Below are positions 40,433-48,472 of a stretch of DNA of 64,000 nt, in pieces. The stretch is from Acinetobacter sp. WCHA45 (GTDB taxonomy: Bacteria; Pseudomonadota; Gammaproteobacteria; Pseudomonadales; Moraxellaceae). Under the pieces are notes generated by a model. It saw nothing but the letters and a program-made list of their open reading frames with translations. It had not been told where the DNA came from and searched no databases. Position numbers and translations under genes: made by a program. The stretch lies in assembly GCF_002165255.2 (NCBI RefSeq), contig NZ_CP028561.1:2046001-2110000 (forward strand). Direction: 5' to 3'. Position 1 is the stretch's first letter, and every line of letters starts with the position of its first letter.

Positions 40433-41017
40433 ATGACCGCCAAAACGCTATACGCTTATACGCTACAACCTGTTCCTTACGAAGTCTCTGAAGCTGAACA
40501 ACGTCAAGCTCAACTGATGATTTGGCGTAGTACCAATAAATTCAGTAAAAAAGCATGGATGATTATGATTGCGCTTGTGGTGCTTTCATTAGTTTCAGCA
40601 GGACTGATTAAGTATTATTCAACCTACTCAACTGTATTGTGTTGGGTTGTGATCATTGCTGTGATCCTTTTTTATCTTGTGAAAAAATTTGGTCTTGAGT
40701 GGTACGTTAAACGCAAAATGACAGAATTTCCGGTTCAAGAGATTAAAGGTCTTCGTTTAGGCGTACAACCCCATGGTATCGTGATGCGCCAGAAAGTTGG
40801 ATTACAAGAAGGTACTGCGACCATTGGCTGGAAAGACATTTACGAATGGTACAACTCTCCAGAGTTTATTTTAGTCAATTTCAAAGTAAAAACACCAAAA
40901 GGCGAACAACAACAAGGTGCTTACATCCTACCCAAGCGTATGGATTCTAAGAATTTCCCTTTTAACACGGTACGTAAACATTTAAATGAAGTTGTAGGCG
41001 CACCAAAGTCAATTTAA
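40433..41017 (+). CDS. YcxB-like membrane protein
   Basis: A 194-aa protein with two membrane segments (about residues 43-83) and a C-terminal cytosolic domain. Its pattern, IGWKDIYEWYNSPEFILV and then YILPKRMDSKNFP, resembles the YcxB C-terminal domain, a PH-like fold of unknown role. It follows the FUSC gene with an 80-base gap in the same direction and may be co-transcribed. A terminator follows. Confidence 0.65.
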   Translation: MTAKTLYAYTLQPVPYEVSEAEQRQAQLMIWRSTNKFSKKAWMIMIALVVLSLVSAGLIKYYSTYSTVLCWVVIIAVILFYLVKKFGLEWYVKRKMTEFPVQEIKGLRLGVQPHGIVMRQKVGLQEGTATIGWKDIYEWYNSPEFILVNFKVKTPKGEQQQGAYILPKRMDSKNFPFNTVRKHLNEVVGAPKSI

Positions 41018-41030
41018 CGCCTATGATTCT

Positions 41031-41058
41031 AAAAACCTCTCGAAATGAGAGGTTTTTT
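41031..41058 (+). terminator. Terminator after the YcxB-like gene
   Basis: AAAAACCTCT (41031-41040) and AGAGGTTTTT (41048-41057) flank a seven-base loop, with a T run. Confidence 0.92.
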
Positions 41059-41076
41059 CAACCCCACAAAAACAAA

Positions 41077-41091
41077 TGAGAATCAAAATCA
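41077..41091. promoter_or_regulatory. Candidate Fur box upstream of the PepSY-flavoreductase gene
   Basis: TGAGAATCAAAATCA matches the 7-1-7 Fur consensus TGATAATnATTATCA at 11 of its 14 specified positions. It lies about 85 bases before the start codon, in the expected promoter zone, and after an upstream terminator. Iron repression is inferred. Confidence 0.5.
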
Positions 41092-41175
41092 ATATTACCT
41101 ACAAAATCTATATTATGTTCGTATTCTTGGGTTATAATTTTTGACATAAATTTCATTATCTTTTCATTTTTGACC

Positions 41176-43713
41176 ATGTCTAAAAAAGTCTTCTTCCAAA
41201 TCCATTGGTTTTTAGGGATTACTGCAGGGCTTATACTTTCTTTAATGGGAGTAACCGGTGCAATTTATTCTTATGAACAGCAAATTTTAAAATGGCTCAA
41301 CCAAGATAGCTATGTCGTTGAGGCTGCTCAAACACCAAAACTTAGCCCTGCCCAGTTATACCAACATTTCAATCAGCAACAACCCGAAATTGAAATTAAC
41401 AGCATTACTATTGCTGCCGACCCAACAGCATCTTCTACCGTCAATATTAAAAAAGAAGGTGCGCGTCGTGGTTATAACATGATGGTCAATCCATATACAG
41501 CCGAAGTCTTACCTGACATTAAAGGTCGTGATACCTTACAATTTATTCAGCGTTTACATCGCAATTTAACCGTTGGAGAATTTGGAGCGCAAATCACAGG
41601 TGCTTCTACGCTGATGCTGATTTTCTTTGTATTGAGTGGCATCTATCTACGCTTTCCAAAGAAACATAGTATTAAACAATGGTTGTTTATTAAGCCAAAA
41701 CTAAAAGGTCGTAATTTTATTTGGGACCTACATGCAGTGGTGGGAACTTGGGTCATTGTGTTTTATCTACTGTTTGCTTGCACTGGCTTATATTGGTCTT
41801 ATGACTGGTGGCGTGCAGGTATGTTCAAGGTCATGGGCGTTGAACAGCCACAACGTAATCAACAAAATAATGAACATGGCAAAGATAAACAACCTAAGCT
41901 GACAAACGCACAGCTTAATACTATCTTGACGCAAACATGGACTGGGGTAAATGCCCAGATTGGTCGTGAATACTCAAGTTTAACCCTGAATATTCCCAAA
42001 AATGCGGATGCCAAAGTTGAACTCTCTTTTGTCGATGCCATTCCTCAACATGAACGTGCACGTAACCAAGCGATTTATAACTATCAAGACAATAAATTTG
42101 AAAAATTTGAACTGTATGAAGACAAGAAGCTCAATGAAAAAATCATGAGCAGCATGCTGCCTGTGCATCGCGGCAGCTTCTTTGGTTCGACTTATCAATT
42201 TATTGCCATGCTGGCATCATTGGCTATGCCTCTGTTCTTTGTAACGGGTTGGATGTTGTATCTAAAACGTCGCAAGCAGAAAAAGCTGACCCAAGCGGCA
42301 CGTCAATCACTCAACGCACAGCAGGTTGATCCAAATGCCAAGCCTTGGCTGATCACTTATGCGACGCAAACAGGTGTGGCTGAACAACTAGCATGGCGTA
42401 CTGCGACTAGCTTGCAGGAAGCACAACAGCCAACGATGGTTAAACCGATTCAGCAACTGACTGAACAAGACTTACAACAAGCATCACAGGTTTTATTTGT
42501 AATCAGCACATATGGCACAGGTGAAGCACCTGATCTTGCAACAAGTTTTAGCAAAAAACTGATGCAACAAAAGCTAGAGTTAGCTCATATGCAATACGCA
42601 GTGCTTGCATTAGGATCAAGAGAATATCCTGACAGCTATTGCAGCTTTGGTTATGCCGTTGATGCATGGTTAAAACAATGCAAGGCACAACCATTATTTG
42701 ACTTGATCGAAGTAGATAATGCCAATAGCAATGATATTCAACGCTGGAATCAAGCGCTTTCGGTGGTGACTAAGCATGAACTACATGCCATGAATATAGA
42801 GAAAGTGTTTGACCAGTGGACTCTCGCTGAACGCACATTGCTCAACCCTAATAGCTTAGGACAAGCAGCCTATAATATTGAACTTCGTTCCGTTTCTGAT
42901 ATAACTTGGCATGCTGGCGATATTGCAGAAATTCAGCCTGCCAATTGCTTAACCGACATTCAGGATTTCTTAATCAAGTATCAGATTCCAACACACAGTG
43001 TCGTTGAATCATTGAACCAAGAGATTGAACAGCTCCTGTGGAATAGAAACCTACGAGTTGAGATTCAGCCATTTAGTACACTTGAAGATTTACTTGAACA
43101 ACTACCCACCCTACCTACACGTGAATATTCGATTGCCAGTATTCCTTCGCAACAACTCCTAAGATTGGTGGTTCGTCAAAAACGTGATGAACAGAATCAA
43201 CTTGGTCTTGGTTCAGGTTGGCTCACTGAATTTTCACCATTGCAACATAGCATTGCCCTGCGTATTCGGACCAATGAGTCCTTCCATCTGATTGACGATA
43301 ACCGTCCAATTATCTGTATTGGTAATGGCACAGGCATTGCAGGCTTGATGAGTTTATTACAGCAACGTAATCGACAAAACTATACAGCCAATTGGCTGAT
43401 CTTCGGTGAACGTCAACGCGAACATGATTTTTTTTATCAAGAAACCATTCAAGCGTGGTTGAATATGGGAAGCTTGCAACGTTTGGACCTCGCCTTCTCT
43501 CGTGATCAGGAACAACGCATCTATGTACAAGATATTTTGCGAAGCAATGCTGATGAACTGATCACATGGATTGATCAAGGTGCGGTGATTTATGTCTGCG
43601 GTAGTATCGAAGGCATGGCTTCAGGAGTCGATCAAGCATTGACAGATATTCTCAGCGAAGAAAAACTAGATGAATTAAGACAAGCTGGACGTTATCGTCG
43701 AGACGTTTATTAA
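41176..43713 (+). CDS. PepSY-domain membrane protein fused to a flavodoxin/FAD/NADPH reductase
   Basis: An 845-aa fusion. The first 370 residues are a PepSY-associated membrane domain with four segments and histidines in HRNLTVGEFG, WDLHAVVG and LPVHRGSFFG that could bind haem. A flavodoxin-like FMN domain follows (about 390-535: TYATQTGVAEQLAW, STYGTGEAPD), then an FAD/NAD(P)-binding reductase half resembling sulfite reductase flavoprotein (IGNGTGIAGLMS; YVCGSIEGMASGVD). It probably moves electrons from NADPH across the inner membrane. The known link of such fusions and the Fur-like box suggest periplasmic reduction of ferric siderophores. The start at ATG 41176 lacks a strong ribosome binding site. 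Confidence 0.85.
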   Translation: MSKKVFFQIHWFLGITAGLILSLMGVTGAIYSYEQQILKWLNQDSYVVEAAQTPKLSPAQLYQHFNQQQPEIEINSITIAADPTASSTVNIKKEGARRGYNMMVNPYTAEVLPDIKGRDTLQFIQRLHRNLTVGEFGAQITGASTLMLIFFVLSGIYLRFPKKHSIKQWLFIKPKLKGRNFIWDLHAVVGTWVIVFYLLFACTGLYWSYDWWRAGMFKVMGVEQPQRNQQNNEHGKDKQPKLTNAQLNTILTQTWTGVNAQIGREYSSLTLNIPKNADAKVELSFVDAIPQHERARNQAIYNYQDNKFEKFELYEDKKLNEKIMSSMLPVHRGSFFGSTYQFIAMLASLAMPLFFVTGWMLYLKRRKQKKLTQAARQSLNAQQVDPNAKPWLITYATQTGVAEQLAWRTATSLQEAQQPTMVKPIQQLTEQDLQQASQVLFVISTYGTGEAPDLATSFSKKLMQQKLELAHMQYAVLALGSREYPDSYCSFGYAVDAWLKQCKAQPLFDLIEVDNANSNDIQRWNQALSVVTKHELHAMNIEKVFDQWTLAERTLLNPNSLGQAAYNIELRSVSDITWHAGDIAEIQPANCLTDIQDFLIKYQIPTHSVVESLNQEIEQLLWNRNLRVEIQPFSTLEDLLEQLPTLPTREYSIASIPSQQLLRLVVRQKRDEQNQLGLGSGWLTEFSPLQHSIALRIRTNESFHLIDDNRPIICIGNGTGIAGLMSLLQQRNRQNYTANWLIFGERQREHDFFYQETIQAWLNMGSLQRLDLAFSRDQEQRIYVQDILRSNADELITWIDQGAVIYVCGSIEGMASGVDQALTDILSEEKLDELRQAGRYRRDVY

Positions 43714-43730
43714 ACCCTTTTGATATCTAA

Positions 43731-43757
43731 AAACGAGTGCCAGCCACTCTTTTTTTC
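43731..43757 (+). terminator. Terminator of the PepSY-flavoreductase gene
   Basis: GAGTG (43735-43739) and CACTC (43745-43749) form a short stem followed by eight T. The stem is modest but the T run is strong. Confidence 0.7.
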
Positions 43758-43835
43758 ATCAAAACATAAGAGAATTTGCCTTTCTTAGAATTTTGCATAC
43801 ACTGAGCACGATTCAAATTGACTACAATTAAGATT

Positions 43836-44621
43836 ATGCAAATAAGTTCATGGGTTCGTCTTGTTTTAGCCCTTATCGGTTCAATTCTGTTCTTAGATGG
43901 CGCTATTCTAATCGCCTTTAAAAAGATTCATATTGGAACAGTACTACCGCTACTACTTGGGCTATTTTTTTGTCTCTATGCTTATTTCTATTATCATATC
44001 GAACGTTTCTTCTTCTATCATTTTCGTCTGCATTCAATTTGGCGCTTCGGCTGGTTGTGCTTTTGGATTTGGGTCGTTAGCTTAGGCTATTTCTTTAATT
44101 ACATTTCAGACAATAATACCAAAACTCAAAATATCCCTACGGTTAAAGCCATTATTGTGTTAGGCAGTGGCGTTGAAAATGGACAACCTTCTGCCACATT
44201 GGCGAAACGCTTAGACCGTGCTGCCCCTGTAGCTTTAGCACAACCTCATGCCAAATTAGTCATGACAGGTGGTATTGATTTTGGTGAAACTGATAGTGAA
44301 GCGATTGTCATGTCACGTTATGTACAGCAGCACTATCATATTCCTGCCTCACAGATCATCTTGGAAGATAAAAGCACGAGTACGGAGCTGAATCTTAGAA
44401 ATAGCCAACACTTATTACAGACACAACAGATTGACATCCATCAACCGATCGCGATTGTAACCAGCGATTTCCACACATTACGCGCCGCCGCGATCGCAAA
44501 GAAACAAGGCTATCGTAATATCATTATGCTTGGCGCAACGACACCAGTGACCACACGCTATAATGCATGGTTAAGAGAATACTTTGCTTATGCCAGTGGT
44601 TGGCTTCTGAATGAATATTGA
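43836..44621 (+). CDS. YdcF/ElyC/SanA-family (DUF218) membrane protein
   Basis: A protein of about 261 aa with two to three N-terminal membrane segments and a DUF218 domain (IIVLGSGVENGQPSATLAKRLDRA, LVMTGGI, SEA at DSEAIVMSRY, EDKSTSTELNLRNS, VTSDFHTLRA). Relatives such as ElyC and SanA act in envelope integrity and the undecaprenyl-phosphate pathway in enterobacteria; the role here is inferred only. A TTG at 43818 is an alternative start. It ends in a convergent hairpin. Confidence 0.82.
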   Translation: MQISSWVRLVLALIGSILFLDGAILIAFKKIHIGTVLPLLLGLFFCLYAYFYYHIERFFFYHFRLHSIWRFGWLCFWIWVVSLGYFFNYISDNNTKTQNIPTVKAIIVLGSGVENGQPSATLAKRLDRAAPVALAQPHAKLVMTGGIDFGETDSEAIVMSRYVQQHYHIPASQIILEDKSTSTELNLRNSQHLLQTQQIDIHQPIAIVTSDFHTLRAAAIAKKQGYRNIIMLGATTPVTTRYNAWLREYFAYASGWLLNEY

Positions 44622-44648
44622 TTGGGGTTGTCCCCCAATCAATTTATC
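44618..44648. terminator. Convergent hairpin between the YdcF-type and DUF2750 genes
   Basis: TTGATTGGGG and CCCCAATCAA form a perfect 10-bp stem with a short loop beginning at the stop codon, followed by a weak T-rich tail. It probably terminates both convergent genes. Confidence 0.7.
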
Positions 44649-44652
44649 TCAT

Positions 44653-45123
44653 TTAATTGTGTAGACGAATATCTCTAGGCAAAGGTAACTTTAACTCAGC
44701 AAATACATCTGGTCGTTGTAAATAAATTTGGTAAAGGAAATTTTTTACATCCAATAAAAAAGTATCAGGTGAAACCAATAGATTGTTACCCTCTGGGGTA
44801 AGGTCTAAAGATAGAATCGTATTATTTTCTTTTAAAAAAGGAATCATCTTTTCAATGAAAACCCACAGTGATACTTCCTGAATCTCGTATTTAGCCCAAT
44901 TATCTTTAATCAATAATTTTGCCAAACCTTTATTTTGCCAAATCGATAATGCGTGTTGACCAGATGGGGTTGAACATAAGGCCCACCCATCATGATAAAG
45001 CGCAATAACTTGCCTTTGTATAATAATATTTTGAATAAATTGACGATAAATATCTTTTGGTGAGGAACTAGAATTTGTTGTTTGTGATTTCGACGCAGCC
45101 TTGCGTTGATATGGATTTTTCAT
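44653..45123 (-). CDS. DUF2750-like protein
   Basis: A 156-aa soluble protein with the pattern ALYHDGWALCSTPSGQHALSIWQNKGLAKLL, which fits DUF2750 (about 100 residues, function unknown), preceded by a polar, basic N-terminus. The frame extends to 45147, but the ATG at 45123 gives the more natural start; neither has a clear ribosome binding site. It lies immediately downstream of the tRNA array in the same direction. Confidence 0.65.
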   Translation of the reverse strand: MKNPYQRKAASKSQTTNSSSSPKDIYRQFIQNIIIQRQVIALYHDGWALCSTPSGQHALSIWQNKGLAKLLIKDNWAKYEIQEVSLWVFIEKMIPFLKENNTILSLDLTPEGNNLLVSPDTFLLDVKNFLYQIYLQRPDVFAELKLPLPRDIRLHN

Positions 45124-45211
45124 AAAATAGTTCAATATTAGAATCATTATTGACGCTAATAATAAAACAATTCTACATAAATTACAAGGATTTGAACTAG
45201 AAGAGAAATTA

Positions 45212-45287
45212 TGGTGGGCGCTGACGGGATCGAACCGCCGACATTCTGCTTGTAAGGCAGACGCTCTACCAACTGAGCTAAGCGCCC
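45212..45287 (-). tRNA. tRNA-Val (anticodon UAC), copy 1
   Basis: Read on the minus strand it has a complete cloverleaf: acceptor GGGCGCT/AGCGCCC, D-arm AGCTCAGTTGGTAGAGC, anticodon loop CTTACAA (UAC), T-arm GGCGGTTCGATCCCGTC and an encoded CCA. It is 76 bases long. All three Val copies in the array are identical. Confidence 0.97.
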
Positions 45288-45369
45288 TGAGCGAGAGTAA
45301 ACTCGTATCAGAGATTAAGTATAAGCATACTTGTTAAAACAAACATTCTCAAAAAAAGTATTAAGAGAA

Positions 45370-45446
45370 TGGCGCAGCGGACGGGGCTCGAACCCGCGAC
45401 CCTCGGCGTGACAGGCCGATATTCTAACCAACTGAACTACCGCTGC
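45370..45446 (-). tRNA. tRNA-Asp (anticodon GUC), copy 1
   Basis: A minus-strand cloverleaf with acceptor GCAGCGG, D-arm GTTCAGTTGGTTAGAAT, anticodon GUC in CTGTCAC, T-arm CGCGGGTTCGAGCCCCG and encoded CCA; 77 bases. It is identical to the other two Asp copies. Confidence 0.97.
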
Positions 45447-45484
45447 ACTGCTTACTTCTATTAAGAAGTATATGTCACTAATTA

Positions 45485-45560
45485 TGGTGGGCGCTGACGG
45501 GATCGAACCGCCGACATTCTGCTTGTAAGGCAGACGCTCTACCAACTGAGCTAAGCGCCC
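45485..45560 (-). tRNA. tRNA-Val (anticodon UAC), copy 2
   Basis: Identical in sequence to the other Val copies. The roughly ten bases on its 3' side (plus-strand ATTA before TGG) and the TGAGCGAG on its 5' side are shared with copy 1, a sign that the duplication included flanks. Confidence 0.97.
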
Positions 45561-45663
45561 TGAGCGAGGTAACAAATTTAAAGCAATGCTTTAAATATTG
45601 TTTAAGTATCAAAGAATATAAACTCTAATTTACTTAACTCTATCTATTCTTGCAATCTTAAAG

Positions 45664-45740
45664 TGGCGCAGCGGACGGGGCTCGAACCCGCGACCCTCGG
45701 CGTGACAGGCCGATATTCTAACCAACTGAACTACCGCTGC
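45664..45740 (-). tRNA. tRNA-Asp (anticodon GUC), copy 2
   Basis: A 77-base minus-strand cloverleaf with CCA encoded, identical to the other Asp copies. It follows Asp copy 3 in transcription after a 45-base spacer. Confidence 0.97.
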
Positions 45741-45785
45741 ACAATAATTTTGCAATTACAGGGTAAAACGATATTAAAACTTAAG

Positions 45786-45862
45786 TGGCGCAGCGGACGG
45801 GGCTCGAACCCGCGACCCTCGGCGTGACAGGCCGATATTCTAACCAACTGAACTACCGCTGC
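45786..45862 (-). tRNA. tRNA-Asp (anticodon GUC), copy 3
   Basis: A 77-base minus-strand cloverleaf with CCA encoded, second in the transcript and only 23 bases after the first tRNA-Val. Confidence 0.97.
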
Positions 45863-45885
45863 ACTTGAGTTTTAACGTAAAGGCT

Positions 45886-45961
45886 TGGTGGGCGCTGACG
45901 GGATCGAACCGCCGACATTCTGCTTGTAAGGCAGACGCTCTACCAACTGAGCTAAGCGCCC
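45886..45961 (-). tRNA. tRNA-Val (anticodon UAC), copy 3 (first in the transcript)
   Basis: A 76-base cloverleaf, identical to the other Val copies. It is the first gene of the array, 27 bases downstream of a near-consensus promoter. Confidence 0.97.
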
Positions 45962-45988
45962 TTAACGTCTTCATCGTTTGTGAGGTGC

Positions 45989-46016
45989 ATTATAGAGAAT
46001 CTTTACAGCCTGTCAA
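45989..46016 (-). promoter_or_regulatory. Sigma-70 promoter of the tRNA array
   Basis: On the minus strand TTGACA (46011-46016) and TATAAT (45989-45994) are both perfect consensus boxes, separated by 16 bases. They are followed by a GC-containing discriminator (GCACC) as in stringently controlled stable RNA promoters. It lies just upstream of the first tRNA-Val. Confidence 0.9.
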
Positions 46017-46127
46017 ACGCTTTTGCCATTCTTTTCTGAAAAAAGCGTACGAATGATTAAAAAATAAGTAATTCATTGAAAAAATCAAGATTTTCGTATT
46101 TTATTTAAGCACTTATTCATATTTTCA

Positions 46128-46634
46128 TCATTCATTTTCTAAAGTATGTTCTGAAATATAAACCAGCGCCTGCTCAGAAATCAGCTCAAATAACTCAATA
46201 ATCTCATCATTCTTCATCCGAATACAGCCATGTGACATCGGAATGCCCATCGGCTCTGTATCAGGCGTGCCATGAATATAAATATATCGTTTAAATGTAT
46301 CGCAACCATTTCCATGATTGAATCCATCTTCTAAACCATCCAACCATAAAATTCGTGACAAAATCCAATCTCTTTGTGGAAATTGTTGTGCGAGTTGTTG
46401 GTTATACACTTCCCCTGTCGGCTGACGTGCAATAAAGACCGTATTTTTCTTTAGGTCTGCACCAATCTTTTGTGCGACTTGATGCCAACCTCTTGGCGTC
46501 TTACCGCTATTCTCTTGCTCACCAATACCATTCTTGCCAGAAGAGATCACATAAAATTTATTGTGCTTTGGCAAATGTAGAATTTGTTGTGCTAAATCTA
46601 TGACGATGTCTGCCTGATCAAGGGTATAAGTCAT
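46128..46634 (-). CDS. YkuD-domain protein without signal peptide (L,D-transpeptidase/L,D-carboxypeptidase family)
   Basis: A 168-aa protein made up almost only of a YkuD catalytic domain, with H121 in IYIHGTPD and the nucleophile C137 in MSHGCIRM. There is no signal peptide or membrane anchor, unlike periplasmic L,D-transpeptidases. I recall that a signal-less YkuD protein of A. baumannii (ElsL/LdtK) acts as a cytoplasmic L,D-carboxypeptidase in muropeptide recycling; this gene fits that type, but the assignment is inferred from layout alone. It is monocistronic. Confidence 0.85.
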   Translation of the reverse strand: MTYTLDQADIVIDLAQQILHLPKHNKFYVISSGKNGIGEQENSGKTPRGWHQVAQKIGADLKKNTVFIARQPTGEVYNQQLAQQFPQRDWILSRILWLDGLEDGFNHGNGCDTFKRYIYIHGTPDTEPMGIPMSHGCIRMKNDEIIELFELISEQALVYISEHTLENE

Positions 46635-47021
46635 TTTTATCTCAACAGATGATAGAACACAGATATTTCAACATACACCCAAAGCTTTTTCTTGTATTTT
46701 TCGGTAGTTTTGATTGTTGATTGATTTTAAATATAAAAAACAAAACAGCATAGTAAGATCAAACATGCTGTTTTAGATCAGCAAAAGTAGTGTTTTAATC
46801 AATTCTCAGCGCTAAGGATTGCTTTTCTTAACAACGTAACTCACGGCATATGGGTCATATTTGGTGCGAGGTCTTGCCATTAAGGAAAAGCTTTAAGTTT
46901 GTTTATCCTCGTCACTTGCGGCATAGCTGCTCGTCTTGCGCTCGGACAAAGCGTTGCTTTTCTTACCTCGCCACTCGCAGCATAGCTGCTCGTCTTGCGC
47001 TCGGACAAAGCGTTGCTTTGT
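46635..47021. other. Intergenic region between the YkuD and DUF454 genes
   Basis: The first 215 bases are AT-rich and contain the YkuD gene promoter. The rest is visibly more GC-rich and consists mostly of a tandem repeat listed separately. Short reading frames across the repeat look like artefacts of its composition. Confidence 0.6.
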
Positions 47022-47032
47022 TTATCCTCGCT
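46901..47032. repeat. Tandem repeat of a 59-bp unit with two small hairpins per unit
   Basis: The core at 46913-46960 recurs at 46972-47019 with two mismatches (period 59), and the lead-in TTTATCCTCG occurs before copy one and again after copy two, so the array is two full units plus a partial third. Each core contains GCxGCATAGCTGC and AAAGCGTTGCTTT, both able to form small hairpins. The last partial unit provides the stop codon and the final residues of the DUF454 gene. Confidence 0.8.
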
Positions 47033-47387
47033 CAGGCTCGGGTCTTAACCACAACCACACAGCAACAATAAACATAGTGAGATCTGTAAAAATTTTGACA
47101 AGGGATGGTGCGTTGGTAAACAGCATTAAAATACCACTCATTAGCATCATGATACTTGCAATCCATTTTGCTTTACGCGGTACTGTCCCATTTTCACGCC
47201 AATCGCGTAAGGTGGGTCCGTATTTAGGATGATTTAAGAGCCAAGCATCCATTTCAGGCCATCCTTTCGATGCAGCCCATGCTGCAAGGATTAAAAACAC
47301 AGTGGTTGGCATGCCTGGTAAAATTGCTCCAATGATTCCTAAAATAATAAAAATCACAACTAAACTACGCCAGAACAATGTTTTCAT
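47022..47387 (-). CDS. DUF454 (YbaN-family) small membrane protein
   Basis: A 121-aa protein with three to four hydrophobic segments and the DUF454 pattern GIIGAILPGMPTTVFLILAAW, followed by LLNHPKYGPTLRDW and KAKWIAS. The function of YbaN proteins is not established. Its last residues (PEPERG) and stop codon come from a partial unit of the adjacent tandem repeat, so the natural C-terminus may have been altered. A longer start at 47405 exists; ATG 47387 fits the family. Confidence 0.8.
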   Translation of the reverse strand: MKTLFWRSLVVIFIILGIIGAILPGMPTTVFLILAAWAASKGWPEMDAWLLNHPKYGPTLRDWRENGTVPRKAKWIASIMMLMSGILMLFTNAPSLVKIFTDLTMFIVAVWLWLRPEPERG

Positions 47388-47487
47388 TGAGTAATTAACC
47401 AACACATGTTTACAACCATGCTAGTATAAATTGTTTTTATTGCTCTTTCTTAAACTTAACTTATTATTTCCATGATTGAGTAACAGC

Positions 47488-48369
47488 ATGTCTAGCCTAA
47501 TGAGTACGACTATTTTTTTTGAACCTTGGTTGCAGTTTAAGAATCCTATAGTACGTCATTTGGCTTTTTGCATCGCGAGTCCAAATATTCTAGCTCGAAT
47601 CCCGCCAGATTTAGAGATAAAGCATACTTTTGAGCTCCATTCTGATCAAATCTGGCAAACTCATTATGATCGCTATGAAGAACGCTTAAAACAACTTGAT
47701 CAACATCCGCAAGCCCTTATTGATTTTCTTGCTCAACTCAAAAGTACTCGCCTTGGGCTACGATTCGAGAACTTACTTTGGTTTTGGTTATTAGATGATG
47801 AGTATCACCCCTATCAACTTTTAGGTCATAGCATTCAAAAAATTGTAGGATCGGTTACGCTAGGTGAACTAGATTTCGTCATTTTAAATAAAGACACGCA
47901 AGAAATCGAACACTGGGAAGTTGCGCTAAAGTATTACCTAGGTGAAAGTAACTTAGACTTAGCGCAATGGTATGGGCTAAATCGAGAAGACACATTACAA
48001 AGAAAATTGAAGCATTTCACTCAACGTCAATTTCAGTTTGCGGATGCAAATCATCATCAGATTCAACGAAGATTTGCGATTATGAAAGGGCAATTATATT
48101 TACCGACTGATTTGAATCAGTTTGCACTCCCCAACTGGGTCAACTCGTCCCGACGTTTGGGATTATGGGGAACTAATATTCCCACAACAGATTACTATCA
48201 ATTACAACGTCATGAATGGTTATGTCCTAATCAGCAAGCATCCTCAAAAAATGTAACTTGGTGGACAAATGGTCTTTATTATCATGAAACACCTAGCACC
48301 TCATTTTATATGTTTCGCCAACCGTCTTTATTATTGATTAGATCTTCTTCATCAGATTATTTTTTATAA
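47488..48369 (+). CDS. DUF1853 family protein
   Basis: A 293-aa soluble protein with the DUF1853 pattern: NPIVRHLAFCIASP near the start, RLGLRFENLLWFWL, and the nuclease-like LGELDFVILNKDTQEIEHWEVALKYYLG. The last resembles the E-x-K core of PD-(D/E)XK folds. No function is established; the nuclease-like reading is my inference. It starts at 47488 (ATG) or at a TTG at 47476 and is divergent from the DUF454 gene. Confidence 0.78.
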   Translation: MSSLMSTTIFFEPWLQFKNPIVRHLAFCIASPNILARIPPDLEIKHTFELHSDQIWQTHYDRYEERLKQLDQHPQALIDFLAQLKSTRLGLRFENLLWFWLLDDEYHPYQLLGHSIQKIVGSVTLGELDFVILNKDTQEIEHWEVALKYYLGESNLDLAQWYGLNREDTLQRKLKHFTQRQFQFADANHHQIQRRFAIMKGQLYLPTDLNQFALPNWVNSSRRLGLWGTNIPTTDYYQLQRHEWLCPNQQASSKNVTWWTNGLYYHETPSTSFYMFRQPSLLLIRSSSSDYFL

Positions 48370-48472
48370 AGTAACATTTTATAACACTTCTACTATCAAA
48401 TCATTATGTTTATTTTCTGCATTTTTTCTTAGCCTCTAGGAACATCATAATTACATTTAAACGGAGAAGATG

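Noticed and set aside
43836..45123. An integrated element beside the tRNA array
   Set aside because: No integrase and no partial tRNA copy that would serve as an attachment site; all six tRNAs are full length.
45315..45575. An 86-aa open frame across the tRNA array
   Set aside because: It lies on the tRNA strand and is simply the translation of tRNA-Val and tRNA-Asp sequence; such frames are a well-known annotation artefact.
45865..46056. A 63-aa open frame on the plus strand of the tRNA array
   Set aside because: It is the antisense translation of tRNA-Val copy 3 with no ribosome binding site.
46901..47032. CRISPR-like array
   Set aside because: Only two full, head-to-tail 59-bp units with no regular unique spacers and no cas genes.
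46850..47232. Open frames with repeated SCSSCARTKRCF segments
   Set aside because: They are translations of the 59-bp tandem repeat and overlap the DUF454 gene in antisense; no ribosome binding site.
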